The notes beneath the pieces are model-generated. The model was not told where the DNA came from and did not search any database. It saw only the letters and a list, made by a program, of their open reading frames with translations. The position numbers and the translations under genes are program-made. A stretch of DNA of 64,000 nt, taken from Rudaea sp. 3F27F6. Lineage in GTDB: Bacteria; Pseudomonadota; Gammaproteobacteria; Xanthomonadales; Rhodanobacteraceae. This document shows, one piece after another, positions 26,280-35,167 of this stretch (within the stretch, counting starts at the first letter, position 1; each line of letters starts with the position of its first letter). The stretch spans positions 176,181 to 240,180 of the forward strand of contig NZ_SCNG01000007.1 of assembly GCF_005503555.1 (NCBI RefSeq), given 5' to 3'.

Positions 26280-26756
26280 ATGCCTAATATCGGCGCACTC
26301 TTGAAAGACGAAATCTCGCGCCTCTGCCGGCGCGAGATCCGCAAAGCGGTGGCAGGCGCCAAGAAGGCGTCGGCGGCCTATCGGCGCGACATCGCCGCAC
26401 TCAAGCGCCAGATGGCTGCGCTGCAGAAGAAAGCCGCCTTCCTCGAAAAACGAGCCGTCCCCGCGAACGCAGGAAAGCCCGCCGCGCTGCCTGACCGCCC
26501 TGTCCGATTCGTCGCCAAGGGATTGCGTTCACTGCGCTCGAGATTGGGTCTGTCCGCGCCCCAGCTCGCTCGTTTGCTCGGCGTCAGCGAGCAGTCGATC
26601 TACAACTGGGAAACCAAAAAGGCGACACCGCGGAAGGAACAACTGGCGGCGATCATCGCCCTGCGCGGGATCGGCAAGCGCGAGGCACACGCGCGCCTCG
26701 ATGCCCTGAAAGCAACCGGCGCCCCCGCTGCGAAGAAGAAACGCGCGGCCCGGTAG
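26280..26756 (+). CDS. coiled-coil plus helix-turn-helix DNA-binding protein
   Basis: The 158-residue protein starts with a basic coiled-coil region (EISRLCRREIRKAVAGAKKA, then IAALKRQMAALQKKAAFLEK), followed by an XRE-type helix-turn-helix (LRSLRSRLGLSAPQLARLLG, then VSEQSIYNWETKKATPRKEQ) and a Lys/Arg-rich tail. The combination suggests a bridging, chromatin-like DNA-binding protein. It is paired with the HU gene on the plus strand within the minus-strand trb operon. No precise family name is recognised. Confidence 0.7.
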   Translation: MPNIGALLKDEISRLCRREIRKAVAGAKKASAAYRRDIAALKRQMAALQKKAAFLEKRAVPANAGKPAALPDRPVRFVAKGLRSLRSRLGLSAPQLARLLGVSEQSIYNWETKKATPRKEQLAAIIALRGIGKREAHARLDALKATGAPAAKKKRAAR

Positions 26757-26766
26757 ACCAAAAATC

Positions 26767-26807
26767 CGAGGTTCGTCCGCGCCCGCTCATCGCGCGGAGG
26801 AACCTCG
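26767..26807 (-). terminator. intrinsic terminator after trbB (also after the HTH gene)
   Basis: CGAGGTTC (26767-26774) pairs with GAACCTCG (26800-26807), and CCGCGC pairs with GCGCGG inside. On the minus strand the stem is followed by ATTTTTGG, so trbB transcription should stop here. On the plus strand it sits after the HTH gene but without a T tract. Confidence 0.75.
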
Positions 26808-26818
26808 ATCTGCCAGCA

Positions 26819-27829
26819 CTACTCCATCGAACCGAAAGGGCGCTCGAATCGGTACTCGTGCCCCCCTTCGGTCAAATGAACCCCGGTGACTCGCACGATC
26901 TCGCGAAGCCGGCGCTTCGCACGCAGTCCGTCGGGAGTCGGCACCGTCACGGAACCCACGAACAGGATGACGTTGACCGCTTTAGCGAGCTGGCGCGGCA
27001 CCGGCGTGTAGCCGCCCTGGACGAGCAAGTCTTCGAGCCGCTCCATCGCATCGGGCGCCGAGTTGCAGTGGATCGTCGCCACACCGCCCGGGTGCCCCGT
27101 GTTCCATCCCTGGATCAGGTCGATCGCTTCGGGGCCGCGCACCTCGCCCACGATGATTCGATCCGGCGACAGACGCAGCATGTCGCGCACGATGTCCTGC
27201 ATCGAACGACGAAGGGTGTCGCCGATGCGAACGGTCCGTTGTCGCACGACTTCATCGGCTTCGACCTGGAGCTCCAAGGTGTCTTCGACGGTCAAGACCC
27301 GGCCCGCGATGCGGCCGATCTCTTTCAGGATTGCGTTGGTCAACGTGGTCTTCCCGGACCCGGTGCCACCGCCGACCAGAATGTTCTCGCGCTTGCCCAC
27401 GACCTCGCGAATATAGGCGGCTTGTTCGCCGGTCATGATCTGCGCGGCCACGTAATCGTCTAGCGAGAACACCTGGGTCGGCTTCTTGCGGATCACGAAC
27501 GTCGGCCCGTCGGGACTCTGCGGAGGAACGACGGCGTGAAAGCGATAGCCGGATTCCGGCAGCTCCGCCGGAAAGCTCGGATTGGCCTCGTCGACCGTGA
27601 CGCCGACGGCGTGCGCGACGATCTGGATGAGCTGTCGCCTCGCCGCGGGACTGAGTGACTTCCCCGTGTCGTGGCGCGTCCCTTCGCGAACGCACCACAA
27701 TCGCCCGTCGGGATTGGCGCGCAGTTCCTCCACCTCCGGGACATGCAACAGGTCGCCGACCGCCGTGCCCATCGCATTCGCCAGCATCTCGACCAGACGG
27801 TCCTGCGTCGTTTCTTGCACTTCACTCAT
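26819..27829 (-). CDS. trbB: VirB11-family conjugation ATPase TrbB
   Basis: The 336-residue ATPase has Walker A (GGGTGSGKTTLTNAIL, about residues 153-168), the Asp box (VLTVEDTLELQ), Walker B (IIVGEVRGPEAIDL) and the His box (GHPGGVATIHCNSA). VirB11 hexamers switch the channel between pilus building and DNA transfer. The start at 27829 was chosen because it begins the conserved domain and overlaps the CopG-type gene by eight bases. A terminator follows, so trbC onward needs its own promoter. Confidence 0.94.
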   Translation of the reverse strand: MSEVQETTQDRLVEMLANAMGTAVGDLLHVPEVEELRANPDGRLWCVREGTRHDTGKSLSPAARRQLIQIVAHAVGVTVDEANPSFPAELPESGYRFHAVVPPQSPDGPTFVIRKKPTQVFSLDDYVAAQIMTGEQAAYIREVVGKRENILVGGGTGSGKTTLTNAILKEIGRIAGRVLTVEDTLELQVEADEVVRQRTVRIGDTLRRSMQDIVRDMLRLSPDRIIVGEVRGPEAIDLIQGWNTGHPGGVATIHCNSAPDAMERLEDLLVQGGYTPVPRQLAKAVNVILFVGSVTVPTPDGLRAKRRLREIVRVTGVHLTEGGHEYRFERPFGSME

Positions 27830-28286
27830 CGGGCGTTTCCTCGGGCATGGAACCTTGGGGTGTGGCATCGTGGCGGACGACCGCGAGCGACAGCACGCGA
27901 TCCATCAGGGCATCGTCGTTTTCGATTGCCGCGATCACCGCGTCGATGAACCGTGCGTAGAACTGGTCACCGATGAGACGCGCCTCCGCGGTCGGCGGCG
28001 TCAAGGACGAAAACAGGTTCTTGACCAGCAGCGCGAGCGCCTCGAACACCAGCGTGTTCCCTGCCCCGACCTGCAGCACCTCGCGCCGCAGGGTCTTCAA
28101 TTCGCGAATGACGAGTTGCTTCTCGGTGGCCGACCGTTCCGGGTCGTAACGATCGCGCACGGCCGCTTCGAGGATCGCGCGCAGCGACACGCGGCGCTCG
28201 GCCGCCTCGCGCAGCACGGCTCGCTTCAAGCGCGACGAAAAGCGCGTGTTGATGATCTCGGACGAATCTTTCTCGGAAAGGGTCAT
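27822..28286 (-). CDS. CopG/ribbon-helix-helix-type protein between traG and trbB
   Basis: The 154-residue protein has an N-terminal ribbon-helix-helix-like stretch (INTRFSSRLKRAVLREAAER) and a helical C-terminus (VFEALALLVKNLFSSL, then FIDAVIAAIENDDALMDR). Proteins annotated as CopG-family regulators occupy this position in Tn4371-type elements. It may regulate trb or traG expression. The ATG at 28286 overlaps the traG stop by four bases. Confidence 0.7.
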   Translation of the reverse strand: MTLSEKDSSEIINTRFSSRLKRAVLREAAERRVSLRAILEAAVRDRYDPERSATEKQLVIRELKTLRREVLQVGAGNTLVFEALALLVKNLFSSLTPPTAEARLIGDQFYARFIDAVIAAIENDDALMDRVLSLAVVRHDATPQGSMPEETPDE

Positions 28287-30313
28287 GCGGGCAGATTCCA
28301 TCCGATATCCGGATCGGCATGGTGGTTGCGCTCGTGGTCGTCGAATCCGAACACGCCCGGTTTGGCGGTCGTCGGCGCATCATCGGGCTCGCGCGCAGTC
28401 GAAAGCTCCCCACCTTCAACATCCAAATCCGTTTCGTTGCCGATGGTGTGGTCGAGTCCTTCGCCTGTTTCTTCGTCACGCACAGCCTGCGCGACCGGCT
28501 TCGCATGCGAAACCACCCAAACCGCACCCGGCACCGGCGGTCCATACGGATATGGCCGCACTGCGAGGTTCCCGGGTGGGTTGAACGAATGGCCGGAGAC
28601 AGCAACCCGCCCTTGCGCATCCGTGGGCGGCACACATCCCTGGAACGTGGCATCGGCGAAGAAGCGCAACTTCTTCGCCCGGATCGGCGGCAAGCCGGCC
28701 ATGACCACGATTTCATCGGACGCCGGCAGCTCGCGTACTTCGCCCGGCGTCAACAAGGCACGCGCGGTTTGTTGACGCGACACCATGATGTGACCCAACC
28801 ACGGCGCAAGACGATGTCCGGCGAAGTTTTCTTGGATATGGATTTCGGTCTTCGTGCCGAGCAGGTCGGAGATCTTCTTGGCCGTCTCCTCCGTATTGGG
28901 CGCGAAGTACACGTGCACGTGCGCTCCATCCATGACCGTGTTGTTCGTGCCGTAGTATTTGACGAGCTGGTTCGTGCTCTGGTTGACCATGAGCGTCTTG
29001 AGGCCATAACCCGCGACGAATCCCAAGGCGTCTTCGAAGAAGTCGAGTTTTCCCAGCGACGGAAACTCGTCCAACAGCAACAGCAGCCGGTATCGGTTGG
29101 CAGGCGGGTTCAGCTCTTCGGTCAGACGCCGGCAGAACTGGTTGAGCAGGAGCCGAAACAGTGGCCGCAGACGCGCCTTGTCGCTCGGTGGCGAGATCAG
29201 GTACAGGCTCAGCGGGTGTTGGGCCTGCATCAGGTCCGAAATTCGGAAGTCGCTTTCGCTCACCGCGGCCGCGACAACCGGATCGAGATAGAGGCTGAAG
29301 AATGAGCGCGCCGTCGAATGCACGCCGCTGCGTTCGTTCGCCGACTTGTTCAACATGGCTCGCGCGCCGATCGCGACGACGGGATGCGGTCCAGTCGGTA
29401 GGTGCGGCGTCACCGACATCCCTTCGAGCTGTTCGTGGATCGTGCGGTCGGGATCGTTCAAGAACCGCGCGATCCCGCCAAGCGTCTTGTCCGGCTCCGC
29501 GTAGAGCACGTGCAGGATGACGGCGAGCAGCCAGGCATCGGCCTCTTTGCTCCAGTGATCCGGTTTCCCCTTCCCTTCCGGGTCCACGATCATGTCGCAG
29601 ACGTTTTGCGCATCGCGCACCTCGTTGTCCCCGGGCCGAATCTCCATCAACGGGTTGAAACGACACGTCTTGCGGCTCGTCGGATTGAACGCGAGCACGT
29701 ACCCGAAACGATGCCGATAGCCTGAGGTCAGCGTCCAGTTTTCGCCCTTGATGTCATTGACGATGACCGAACCGCGCCACGACAGCAGCGTCGGCACGAC
29801 GATGCCCACGCCCTTGCCTGACCGGCTCGGCGCCGTCACTTCGATGTGCTCCGGCCCGTCGTGCGTCAGGTACTCGCCGCGATCCGTCAACCCGAGCACG
29901 ACGCCGCCTTGGCCGATCAGACCGCTGCGCTCGATGTCGGCGCGATCGGCCCAACGCGCGGAGCCGTAGGTCGTCGCAACTACACTGCCTCGCGCACGCC
30001 AGACATTGAACCCGATCGCGACGAGCAGGCCCGCGAGCACCACGCCGTAGATGCAAAACAAGGCGAGGTCGAAGCGATGCGGTGCGTAAGCATTCCACCG
30101 GTTGAGCCAGACGAAATATGCAAAGGGCTGGTAGACCGGATGACCGCCGATCCAGAACCAGGGCCTGCCGAGTTGCGGCTGGAACGCAAACCCTTCGGCG
30201 ACGTACTCGGTGGCGCACCAGCAGCCGATCACGGACGCCACCAACAGGATACCAAGCGGCGCCAGGACGAGGCCGCCGGGAATGCGTGAGCGATCGTTTT
30301 TCTTCAATGTCAT
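28283..30313 (-). CDS. traG: type IV coupling protein TraG (VirD4)
   Basis: The 676-residue protein has membrane helices in its first 110 residues, then an AAA-type motor with Walker A (TAPSRSGKGVGIVVPTLLSW) and Walker B (LLLLDEFPSLGKLDFFEDAL). It links the relaxosome to the transfer channel and pumps DNA. The C-terminus is acidic and variable. It follows the relaxase gene by two bases. One element palindrome lies inside at 28500. Confidence 0.95.
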   Translation of the reverse strand: MTLKKNDRSRIPGGLVLAPLGILLVASVIGCWCATEYVAEGFAFQPQLGRPWFWIGGHPVYQPFAYFVWLNRWNAYAPHRFDLALFCIYGVVLAGLLVAIGFNVWRARGSVVATTYGSARWADRADIERSGLIGQGGVVLGLTDRGEYLTHDGPEHIEVTAPSRSGKGVGIVVPTLLSWRGSVIVNDIKGENWTLTSGYRHRFGYVLAFNPTSRKTCRFNPLMEIRPGDNEVRDAQNVCDMIVDPEGKGKPDHWSKEADAWLLAVILHVLYAEPDKTLGGIARFLNDPDRTIHEQLEGMSVTPHLPTGPHPVVAIGARAMLNKSANERSGVHSTARSFFSLYLDPVVAAAVSESDFRISDLMQAQHPLSLYLISPPSDKARLRPLFRLLLNQFCRRLTEELNPPANRYRLLLLLDEFPSLGKLDFFEDALGFVAGYGLKTLMVNQSTNQLVKYYGTNNTVMDGAHVHVYFAPNTEETAKKISDLLGTKTEIHIQENFAGHRLAPWLGHIMVSRQQTARALLTPGEVRELPASDEIVVMAGLPPIRAKKLRFFADATFQGCVPPTDAQGRVAVSGHSFNPPGNLAVRPYPYGPPVPGAVWVVSHAKPVAQAVRDEETGEGLDHTIGNETDLDVEGGELSTAREPDDAPTTAKPGVFGFDDHERNHHADPDIGWNLPA
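28500..28511. repeat. palindrome TTCGCATGCGAA, copy 3 (in traG)
   Basis: Perfect 12-base palindrome inside traG, read as part of VVSHAKP near the variable C-terminus. Confidence 0.85.
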
Positions 30314-30315
30314 CG

Positions 30316-32412
30316 TTACCTTCCAAGAGAGGGAGAAAGGTCCATTGCATCAAGCACGCGGAAGCGCACGCGCGCCTGCTCAGCATCGTGCGTAGTGGTG
30401 CGATCGAGCGTGAGCGAGACGTCTTTGCCGACCTGGTTGCCGAGGCCACGTTCGGCGGGGACGAGCGTGAAGCGCTCGGCGTCGACGACGACGGCGTGCC
30501 GTCCGGAGGCCAGGTTTTCGATCGCGGCGACACGGCCTCGGAAATGCCGCGCATCATCAAGGTCGACGAAGCGCCCGTGCTTCGCACTCAATCGCTCTGC
30601 CGCCGCATCGCGCTCGATGCGTTGGAGTTTAGGTTTGAGGTTCGGATCAAGCGTGAGGTGATCGCCATCGAGTAGCGCGAGGCCAAGCTGCGCGAGCCGC
30701 TTCACGCGCCGGTCGGCGGCCTCGATCAGTTCGTCCTGAAACCGCGTGCGCATCGCGGCTTGACTCGCCTGTCGCGGCACGCCGGCGACGAGTTGCTCAT
30801 CGAGCCAGGTATGGGCGCGCGCAACGACTTGCGCGTGAAGATCCCGCCCGCGCACGTCGACCTGCACGAACGTGCCGTCCCGCGCGATCGCCGGATCGCG
30901 AGCCAGCCGCTCGATCAGGCCGGGCGGAATGCGATAGCGACCGTCGCCTTCGCGCGACACGAAGCCCCGACTCGCGAGGGCGTCGAGCCTGCGCACGTGC
31001 GCCTCGACGAAGCGTTCCGGCGTCGCGCCGTGTGGCAAGGGCGAGCCGCCGAGTTCGGCACGGTGCACGCCCGCGTCATAAACGCCACCATTCCTCGCAG
31101 CGAGGTCGATGATGGCTTGGTCGGCGCGACCGCTGGCACGCGGCTCGACCCGCCTCAGCGCCACGAGGTCGCCGACGCGAGAAGCGCGGTCGAGGTGCCG
31201 TTCGGCGTGCGGCGACAGCGCCACGTAATACGTCTTACCGTCCGTGCCGGACACGACGAGGTATTGCGTGCCAGTCAGTTCGTTCGCGTGGCCTCGGCCG
31301 AGGACGCGGCCACTGACCGGCACAGATAGCGTCGCTTTGTCGACCACGGTCACGCCACCGGCACGATCGCGAGGCTCGACGTGTCGCTCGACGCTGCGCA
31401 GGATGTCGCGGTGCTGCGTCGCGCCGCGCAGGCGGTCGAGCGCGTCGGGTGCGAGGCGCCATGTGCCCGGTGCGATCTTGGTCGCGAGCCCGGTTTCCTC
31501 CAGGTAGGCGAGCCGGCCGAGATAGAGCTTGCGCTGCAGTGCCCGGCGCGGATCGGTCGGTGTACGTCGCAGGTCAAGCATGCCGTCGGGACTTCGCTCC
31601 GACAATGTCTGCAGACGACGGTCGAGCGCCGTGAAGCGGTCGGCTCGCACGTCGCGTTCGAGGCTGCGGAACAGGTCGAGTTCCGTGCGATAGCCAAGCT
31701 CGTCGGTCGCCCGCTCCATCGCGCGATGCCGCAGGCCGTTGCTGATGTAATCCCGACTGATGACCAGGTCGCCGCCGCGGTCGTCGCGGCCGTTCACGAC
31801 GAGGTGCACGTGCGGCTGGTCGGTGTCGTAGTGCACGACCGCGACGTAGTCGAGCCGGGTATCGAGGTCGCGCTCCATGCGTCGGACGAGGCCGCGCGCG
31901 AACTGCGGCATGTCGATGTCCCCGCCGTGCTCCGGCGAGACGATGAAACGGAACTGGTGGCGACAGGTCACGCCGCGCTCGGTGAAGGCGTCGACCGCCT
32001 CGCGATCGAGTTCGCTAGCGCCGTCGAACAGCTTGCCGCGCTCGCCGTCGCGATCAGCGCCGTCGCGTGCAAGGTAGGCCACGTGGTTGCGCATGACGTC
32101 GACGGGCGATTTGCCCCGCATCGGGACGATGCGCGCCTTGACGACGACGCGCTGCGCGAACTTCCCCGGCGCGCGTGCGCCCGCACCGCGCTGGTTCGGA
32201 GAACGTGACGCCGTGCCCTTGCGATCGCCCCGCAGGGCGGCACGAAGTGCCCGCCGAAGAACCTGCTTCGCGCGTGGCGAGAGCGCACTGCGCGCCATTC
32301 GCAGCGCGCGTTTCGCGCCCGCTCCGGGTCGCTTCTGACCTGCTTGCTCGCGCCGCTCTGCACCGCGCCCAGGCCGCGCCGGAAACCATTCGTCGATCGT
32401 GTCGTCGCTCAT
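30316..32412 (-). CDS. VirD2/TraI-type relaxase (MOBP-like)
   Basis: The 698-residue protein has a basic N-terminus and a relaxase core with the metal-binding HUH triad (VVHYDTDQPHVHLVVNGRDD) and upstream a candidate nicking tyrosine (NHVAYLARDG). The C-terminal half (DUF3363-like) is long and basic. It would nick oriT and lead the strand into the recipient. The gene faces a repeat-rich gap that may contain its target site, and it runs into traG two bases later. Confidence 0.9.
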   Translation of the reverse strand: MSDDTIDEWFPARPGRGAERREQAGQKRPGAGAKRALRMARSALSPRAKQVLRRALRAALRGDRKGTASRSPNQRGAGARAPGKFAQRVVVKARIVPMRGKSPVDVMRNHVAYLARDGADRDGERGKLFDGASELDREAVDAFTERGVTCRHQFRFIVSPEHGGDIDMPQFARGLVRRMERDLDTRLDYVAVVHYDTDQPHVHLVVNGRDDRGGDLVISRDYISNGLRHRAMERATDELGYRTELDLFRSLERDVRADRFTALDRRLQTLSERSPDGMLDLRRTPTDPRRALQRKLYLGRLAYLEETGLATKIAPGTWRLAPDALDRLRGATQHRDILRSVERHVEPRDRAGGVTVVDKATLSVPVSGRVLGRGHANELTGTQYLVVSGTDGKTYYVALSPHAERHLDRASRVGDLVALRRVEPRASGRADQAIIDLAARNGGVYDAGVHRAELGGSPLPHGATPERFVEAHVRRLDALASRGFVSREGDGRYRIPPGLIERLARDPAIARDGTFVQVDVRGRDLHAQVVARAHTWLDEQLVAGVPRQASQAAMRTRFQDELIEAADRRVKRLAQLGLALLDGDHLTLDPNLKPKLQRIERDAAAERLSAKHGRFVDLDDARHFRGRVAAIENLASGRHAVVVDAERFTLVPAERGLGNQVGKDVSLTLDRTTTHDAEQARVRFRVLDAMDLSPSLGR

Positions 32413-32660
32413 GACGGTATATCAATGCCTTGCGCACGTTGTAGTCATGCAAACCGGATAACGACGCGGTTTGCGGGCGAGCGTGTAGTCGGTGTTGCGA
32501 CGTTGTAGTCGCAGAAAGCCTTGCGCCATGTGGGTTTGCGCCGCGACAACTACACACCCTTTTATCTTGCTGCCCTTCTTTTCGACGCAATTTGCCTTCC
32601 GCCCCTGCATCGACCGACGTCCAACCCACCTCATTGACCAGCACCCGAATGGATACGGCA
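32413..32660. promoter_or_regulatory. candidate oriT region upstream of the relaxase
   Basis: These 248 bases hold dense repeat structure. GCAAACCG (32449-32456) pairs perfectly with CGGTTTGC (32467-32474). ACGTTGTAGTC occurs at 32436-32446 and again at 32500-32510, where it sits in the palindrome TGCGAC-GTTGTA-GTCGCA (32496-32513). A related TGTAGTC lies near 32485, and GTAGTTGTC lies inverted near 32544. The location beside the relaxase fits an origin of transfer. The nick site itself cannot be named from sequence alone. Confidence 0.5.
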
Positions 32661-33113
32661 TCACGGCGATCTCCTCACCGAAACGCCCACCGACAGCACC
32701 TTTGCTGCGTACTCCACGGCGGCCGTTTCCGAGCCGCTGTTGTACGCAGACAGAGCCGCGACGAGCGCATGCAAGTGCGAGCGTCCAGGGTGCGACGCGG
32801 CAATGAAATTCGCCGCGAGGATCGCTGCCCCGACGCGCACGTTGACGCACGGATCGAGCAATCGATCCGGCGCGATGTGCAGCCTCGGCAACCACTGCGA
32901 ATTGATCTGCATCAGACCGATGTCGACGCTCGGCTCGGTGCGCAAGGCGCGCACGAGCTGGCGCTCGGCCTCACTGCGCGTGCGTGGGAAGATTGCGCCG
33001 TGCGGCGTACCGATTGCCCACGGGTGCGCGGCGCTTTCGACGACCGCGACGGCCTGCAAAGTAACGGGATGTATCCACGGTCCACAGACCGCATAGAAAT
33101 CGATGATCGGCAT
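32661..33113 (-). CDS. VirB1-like lytic transglycosylase
   Basis: The 150-residue protein has a lysozyme-like fold: VTLQAVAVVESAAHPWAIGT carries the candidate catalytic Glu, followed by VDIGLMQINSQWLPRLHI and ALVAALSAYNSGSE, all typical of soluble lytic transglycosylase domains. Such enzymes open peptidoglycan for the transfer apparatus. There is no strong signal peptide at the annotated start, so export may need an alternative start or route. It follows the TraF gene by one base. Confidence 0.85.
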   Translation of the reverse strand: MPIIDFYAVCGPWIHPVTLQAVAVVESAAHPWAIGTPHGAIFPRTRSEAERQLVRALRTEPSVDIGLMQINSQWLPRLHIAPDRLLDPCVNVRVGAAILAANFIAASHPGRSHLHALVAALSAYNSGSETAAVEYAAKVLSVGVSVRRSP

Positions 33114-33114
33114 A

Positions 33115-33645
33115 TCAGAACGTCACCAGCGCGTGCCCGACACCAAGCACGTTGCGCACCGGAACCGCACCGAAGTAGCGCCCGTCGAAGCTGCGATCGA
33201 GGGTCGAGGCGACGGGCAGGAACTCGTCCTCGCCAACGCAGCGGCAGCCGAGGATCTGCGGGACGGGAAGATCCTGTGAGTCGTGCGTGAAGACCGGACC
33301 CAAGTCGGCGTCGGCGACGACGAAGCGACCGTCGCGGACGCAGTAAACGTCGCCGGCCAGACCGCCTACCGTCTTGAGTAGCGGCATGCCTTCGGGTAGC
33401 CAGCCGCGTCCGTAGATCAGTTCGCGCACGCCGTCCGGTGGCGCGAACTGCACGACATCACCGCGCTGCATCGATGCGCCGCCACGCGCGATCCAATAGA
33501 TTCCCGAGGGCATGCTCGGCGAGGTGTTCACGACGAGCGCATGTCCGCTCGCATCGATCGCCTCGTCGGCCGCGAACGCGGCCGCCACGAGGCCCACCGC
33601 CATCGCGTAGTAGCGCAACGCCCGAGCGACGACGACGCGCCTCAT
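33115..33645 (-). CDS. traF: TraF-type S26 signal peptidase
   Basis: The 176-residue protein has one membrane segment (ALRYYAMAVGLVAAAFAADE) and the S26 catalytic pair: Ser in NTSPSMPSGIYW and Lys in PLLKTVGGLAGD. In RP4, TraF cuts and cyclises the TrbC pilin; here a TrbC gene is encoded in the same element. It overlaps the DUF2840 gene by four bases. Confidence 0.9.
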   Translation of the reverse strand: MRRVVVARALRYYAMAVGLVAAAFAADEAIDASGHALVVNTSPSMPSGIYWIARGGASMQRGDVVQFAPPDGVRELIYGRGWLPEGMPLLKTVGGLAGDVYCVRDGRFVVADADLGPVFTHDSQDLPVPQILGCRCVGEDEFLPVASTLDRSFDGRYFGAVPVRNVLGVGHALVTF

Positions 33646-34142
33646 GGCCGCACTTCCGTGTACGCCTTCAGGCGCACGAGCGGCGTATTCTTCAGTCGAA
33701 AATCCGCCTCGACGAAGCGCGCCTCCGGCAGCGCAAGCGCCTCTCCACTTTCAACAAACGGACGCAGCCACGTCAGCGCAGCGCGAGCGCGCGTCGCCCC
33801 TTCAACGTCGAGCAGCGTGATCGCACCGGGCTGCACCTGCGGCACGCGCGTACCCGTCTCGCCGGCGCAGAGTGCCCGACAGACGAGCACGCGCCAATGC
33901 GTCGTGCCGATATCGTTCAATTCCCACAACACGAGGCCGAAGCGATCGCCCGGGCGGAAGAATGCGATGCGCCCGCCCGGCGGGCGCGGCGAGTCCATGT
34001 CGATCACATCGAACGGCGCGCCGAACAGCAATCGGTAACGCCGGTTCGAGCGATATTCCAGATGCACCTCGGTGAACGAATCTCCATCCCCGATGCAAAC
34101 AGTTTGCTCGGCATTTGCCAACGAAAACTCGGCGTCATTCAT
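33642..34142 (-). CDS. DUF2840 protein
   Basis: The 166-residue protein (VHLEYRSNRRYRLLFGAPFD, then FFRPGDRFGLVLWELNDIGT) fits DUF2840, a family found between parB and traF in conjugative elements. No catalytic motif is visible and the role is unknown. It is coupled to both neighbours by four-base overlaps, so it belongs to the parA-parB-DUF2840-traF operon. Confidence 0.8.
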   Translation of the reverse strand: MNDAEFSLANAEQTVCIGDGDSFTEVHLEYRSNRRYRLLFGAPFDVIDMDSPRPPGGRIAFFRPGDRFGLVLWELNDIGTTHWRVLVCRALCAGETGTRVPQVQPGAITLLDVEGATRARAALTWLRPFVESGEALALPEARFVEADFRLKNTPLVRLKAYTEVRP

Positions 34143-35167
34143 CGGGATTTCTCCTGCTCGAAGCGCGCATCGAGGATGCGCAGGACGTCGGCCGGAAACG
34201 GCTCGCTATGCGCGCCGAACTCGACCAGCACGCAACCCGGATGTGTCGTCGTCGCGACCAGCGACAGGCACGCACGCCCGTGCTGCCGCGAGAGCTTGTT
34301 CCACTGGGCGCGCTGCAGCTCGTTGCCCTCGCAAGCGAGCAGGACGACGAGCTGTGGCTGTGCCGGTTTCGGTTTGCGTTCCATGCCCCGGCCTCCCGCG
34401 AAGTCGCGCACGATCGCGGCGCGATCGTCGTGCGGCTCGATCTCTTCTTCGTCGACGCGGCGAGCGCGCTCTTTGGCAAGACGTGCCGCGTCCTGCGCCT
34501 CCTTGCGGGTGAGTTTTCCGTTCTCTTTCGCTCGCGCGAGGAGTGTTTCGGCCGCGGTGGGATTGTGCTTCTGCACTTCGACCATCGCGCCAATCGTGTC
34601 GGCATCACGCGTGAGGCCGCTATCGCGCAACTCGGCCGCCGCGCCTTCGGCGCGAAGGGTCTTCGTGATGTTCAGGATGCGAGGCACGCTGAGCCCGATC
34701 GCTTCGCTCGCGGCTGCGGCGGAGCCCAGACGATCGATACGCGATTGCAGGTACCGCGCCTGGTCGATCAGCGCCATCGCATCGCGGTGATAGTTCACCG
34801 CGAACTGGCGATCCAACACGTCGTCCGGTGTGCCCGGTTCGAACTTCACGAGCGCGCGCAGCGTGGTCAGTTTGGCGATCGCGGCGGCGCGCCAGCGCCG
34901 CTCGCCATCGATCAAGACGTAGCGCTCACCGACTTCGCGCACTTCGACCGGCTGAATTTGGCCGAACCGGGTGAGGTTCTGCGCCAATTCGATGAGGGTT
35001 TCCCCATCGAACTTCTTGCGCGGCTGATCGGGATCGCGATCGATGCGATCGAGCGGCAGTTCGAGAACGAGTTCCTGTCGATCGACGGCGGACAGGCGAT
35101 CGAGCGCGCTGACACGCAGGTCGGCGGCGGTGCGGAGCGGCAGCGAGCGCACGTTGGTCACGCTCAT
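34139..35167 (-). CDS. parB: ParB-type partition / KorB-like protein
   Basis: The 342-residue protein has the ParB N-terminal motif set (LPLDRIDRDPDQPRKKFDGE, then FGQIQPVEVRE and YVLIDGERRWRAAAIAKLTT) and a helix-turn-helix region (EAIGLSVPRILNITKTLRAE). It would bind a centromere site and work with ParA. The start at 35167 overlaps the parA stop by four bases, preferred over one 30 bases upstream. The C-terminal third is variable. Confidence 0.9.
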   Translation of the reverse strand: MSVTNVRSLPLRTAADLRVSALDRLSAVDRQELVLELPLDRIDRDPDQPRKKFDGETLIELAQNLTRFGQIQPVEVREVGERYVLIDGERRWRAAAIAKLTTLRALVKFEPGTPDDVLDRQFAVNYHRDAMALIDQARYLQSRIDRLGSAAAASEAIGLSVPRILNITKTLRAEGAAAELRDSGLTRDADTIGAMVEVQKHNPTAAETLLARAKENGKLTRKEAQDAARLAKERARRVDEEEIEPHDDRAAIVRDFAGGRGMERKPKPAQPQLVVLLACEGNELQRAQWNKLSRQHGRACLSLVATTTHPGCVLVEFGAHSEPFPADVLRILDARFEQEKSR

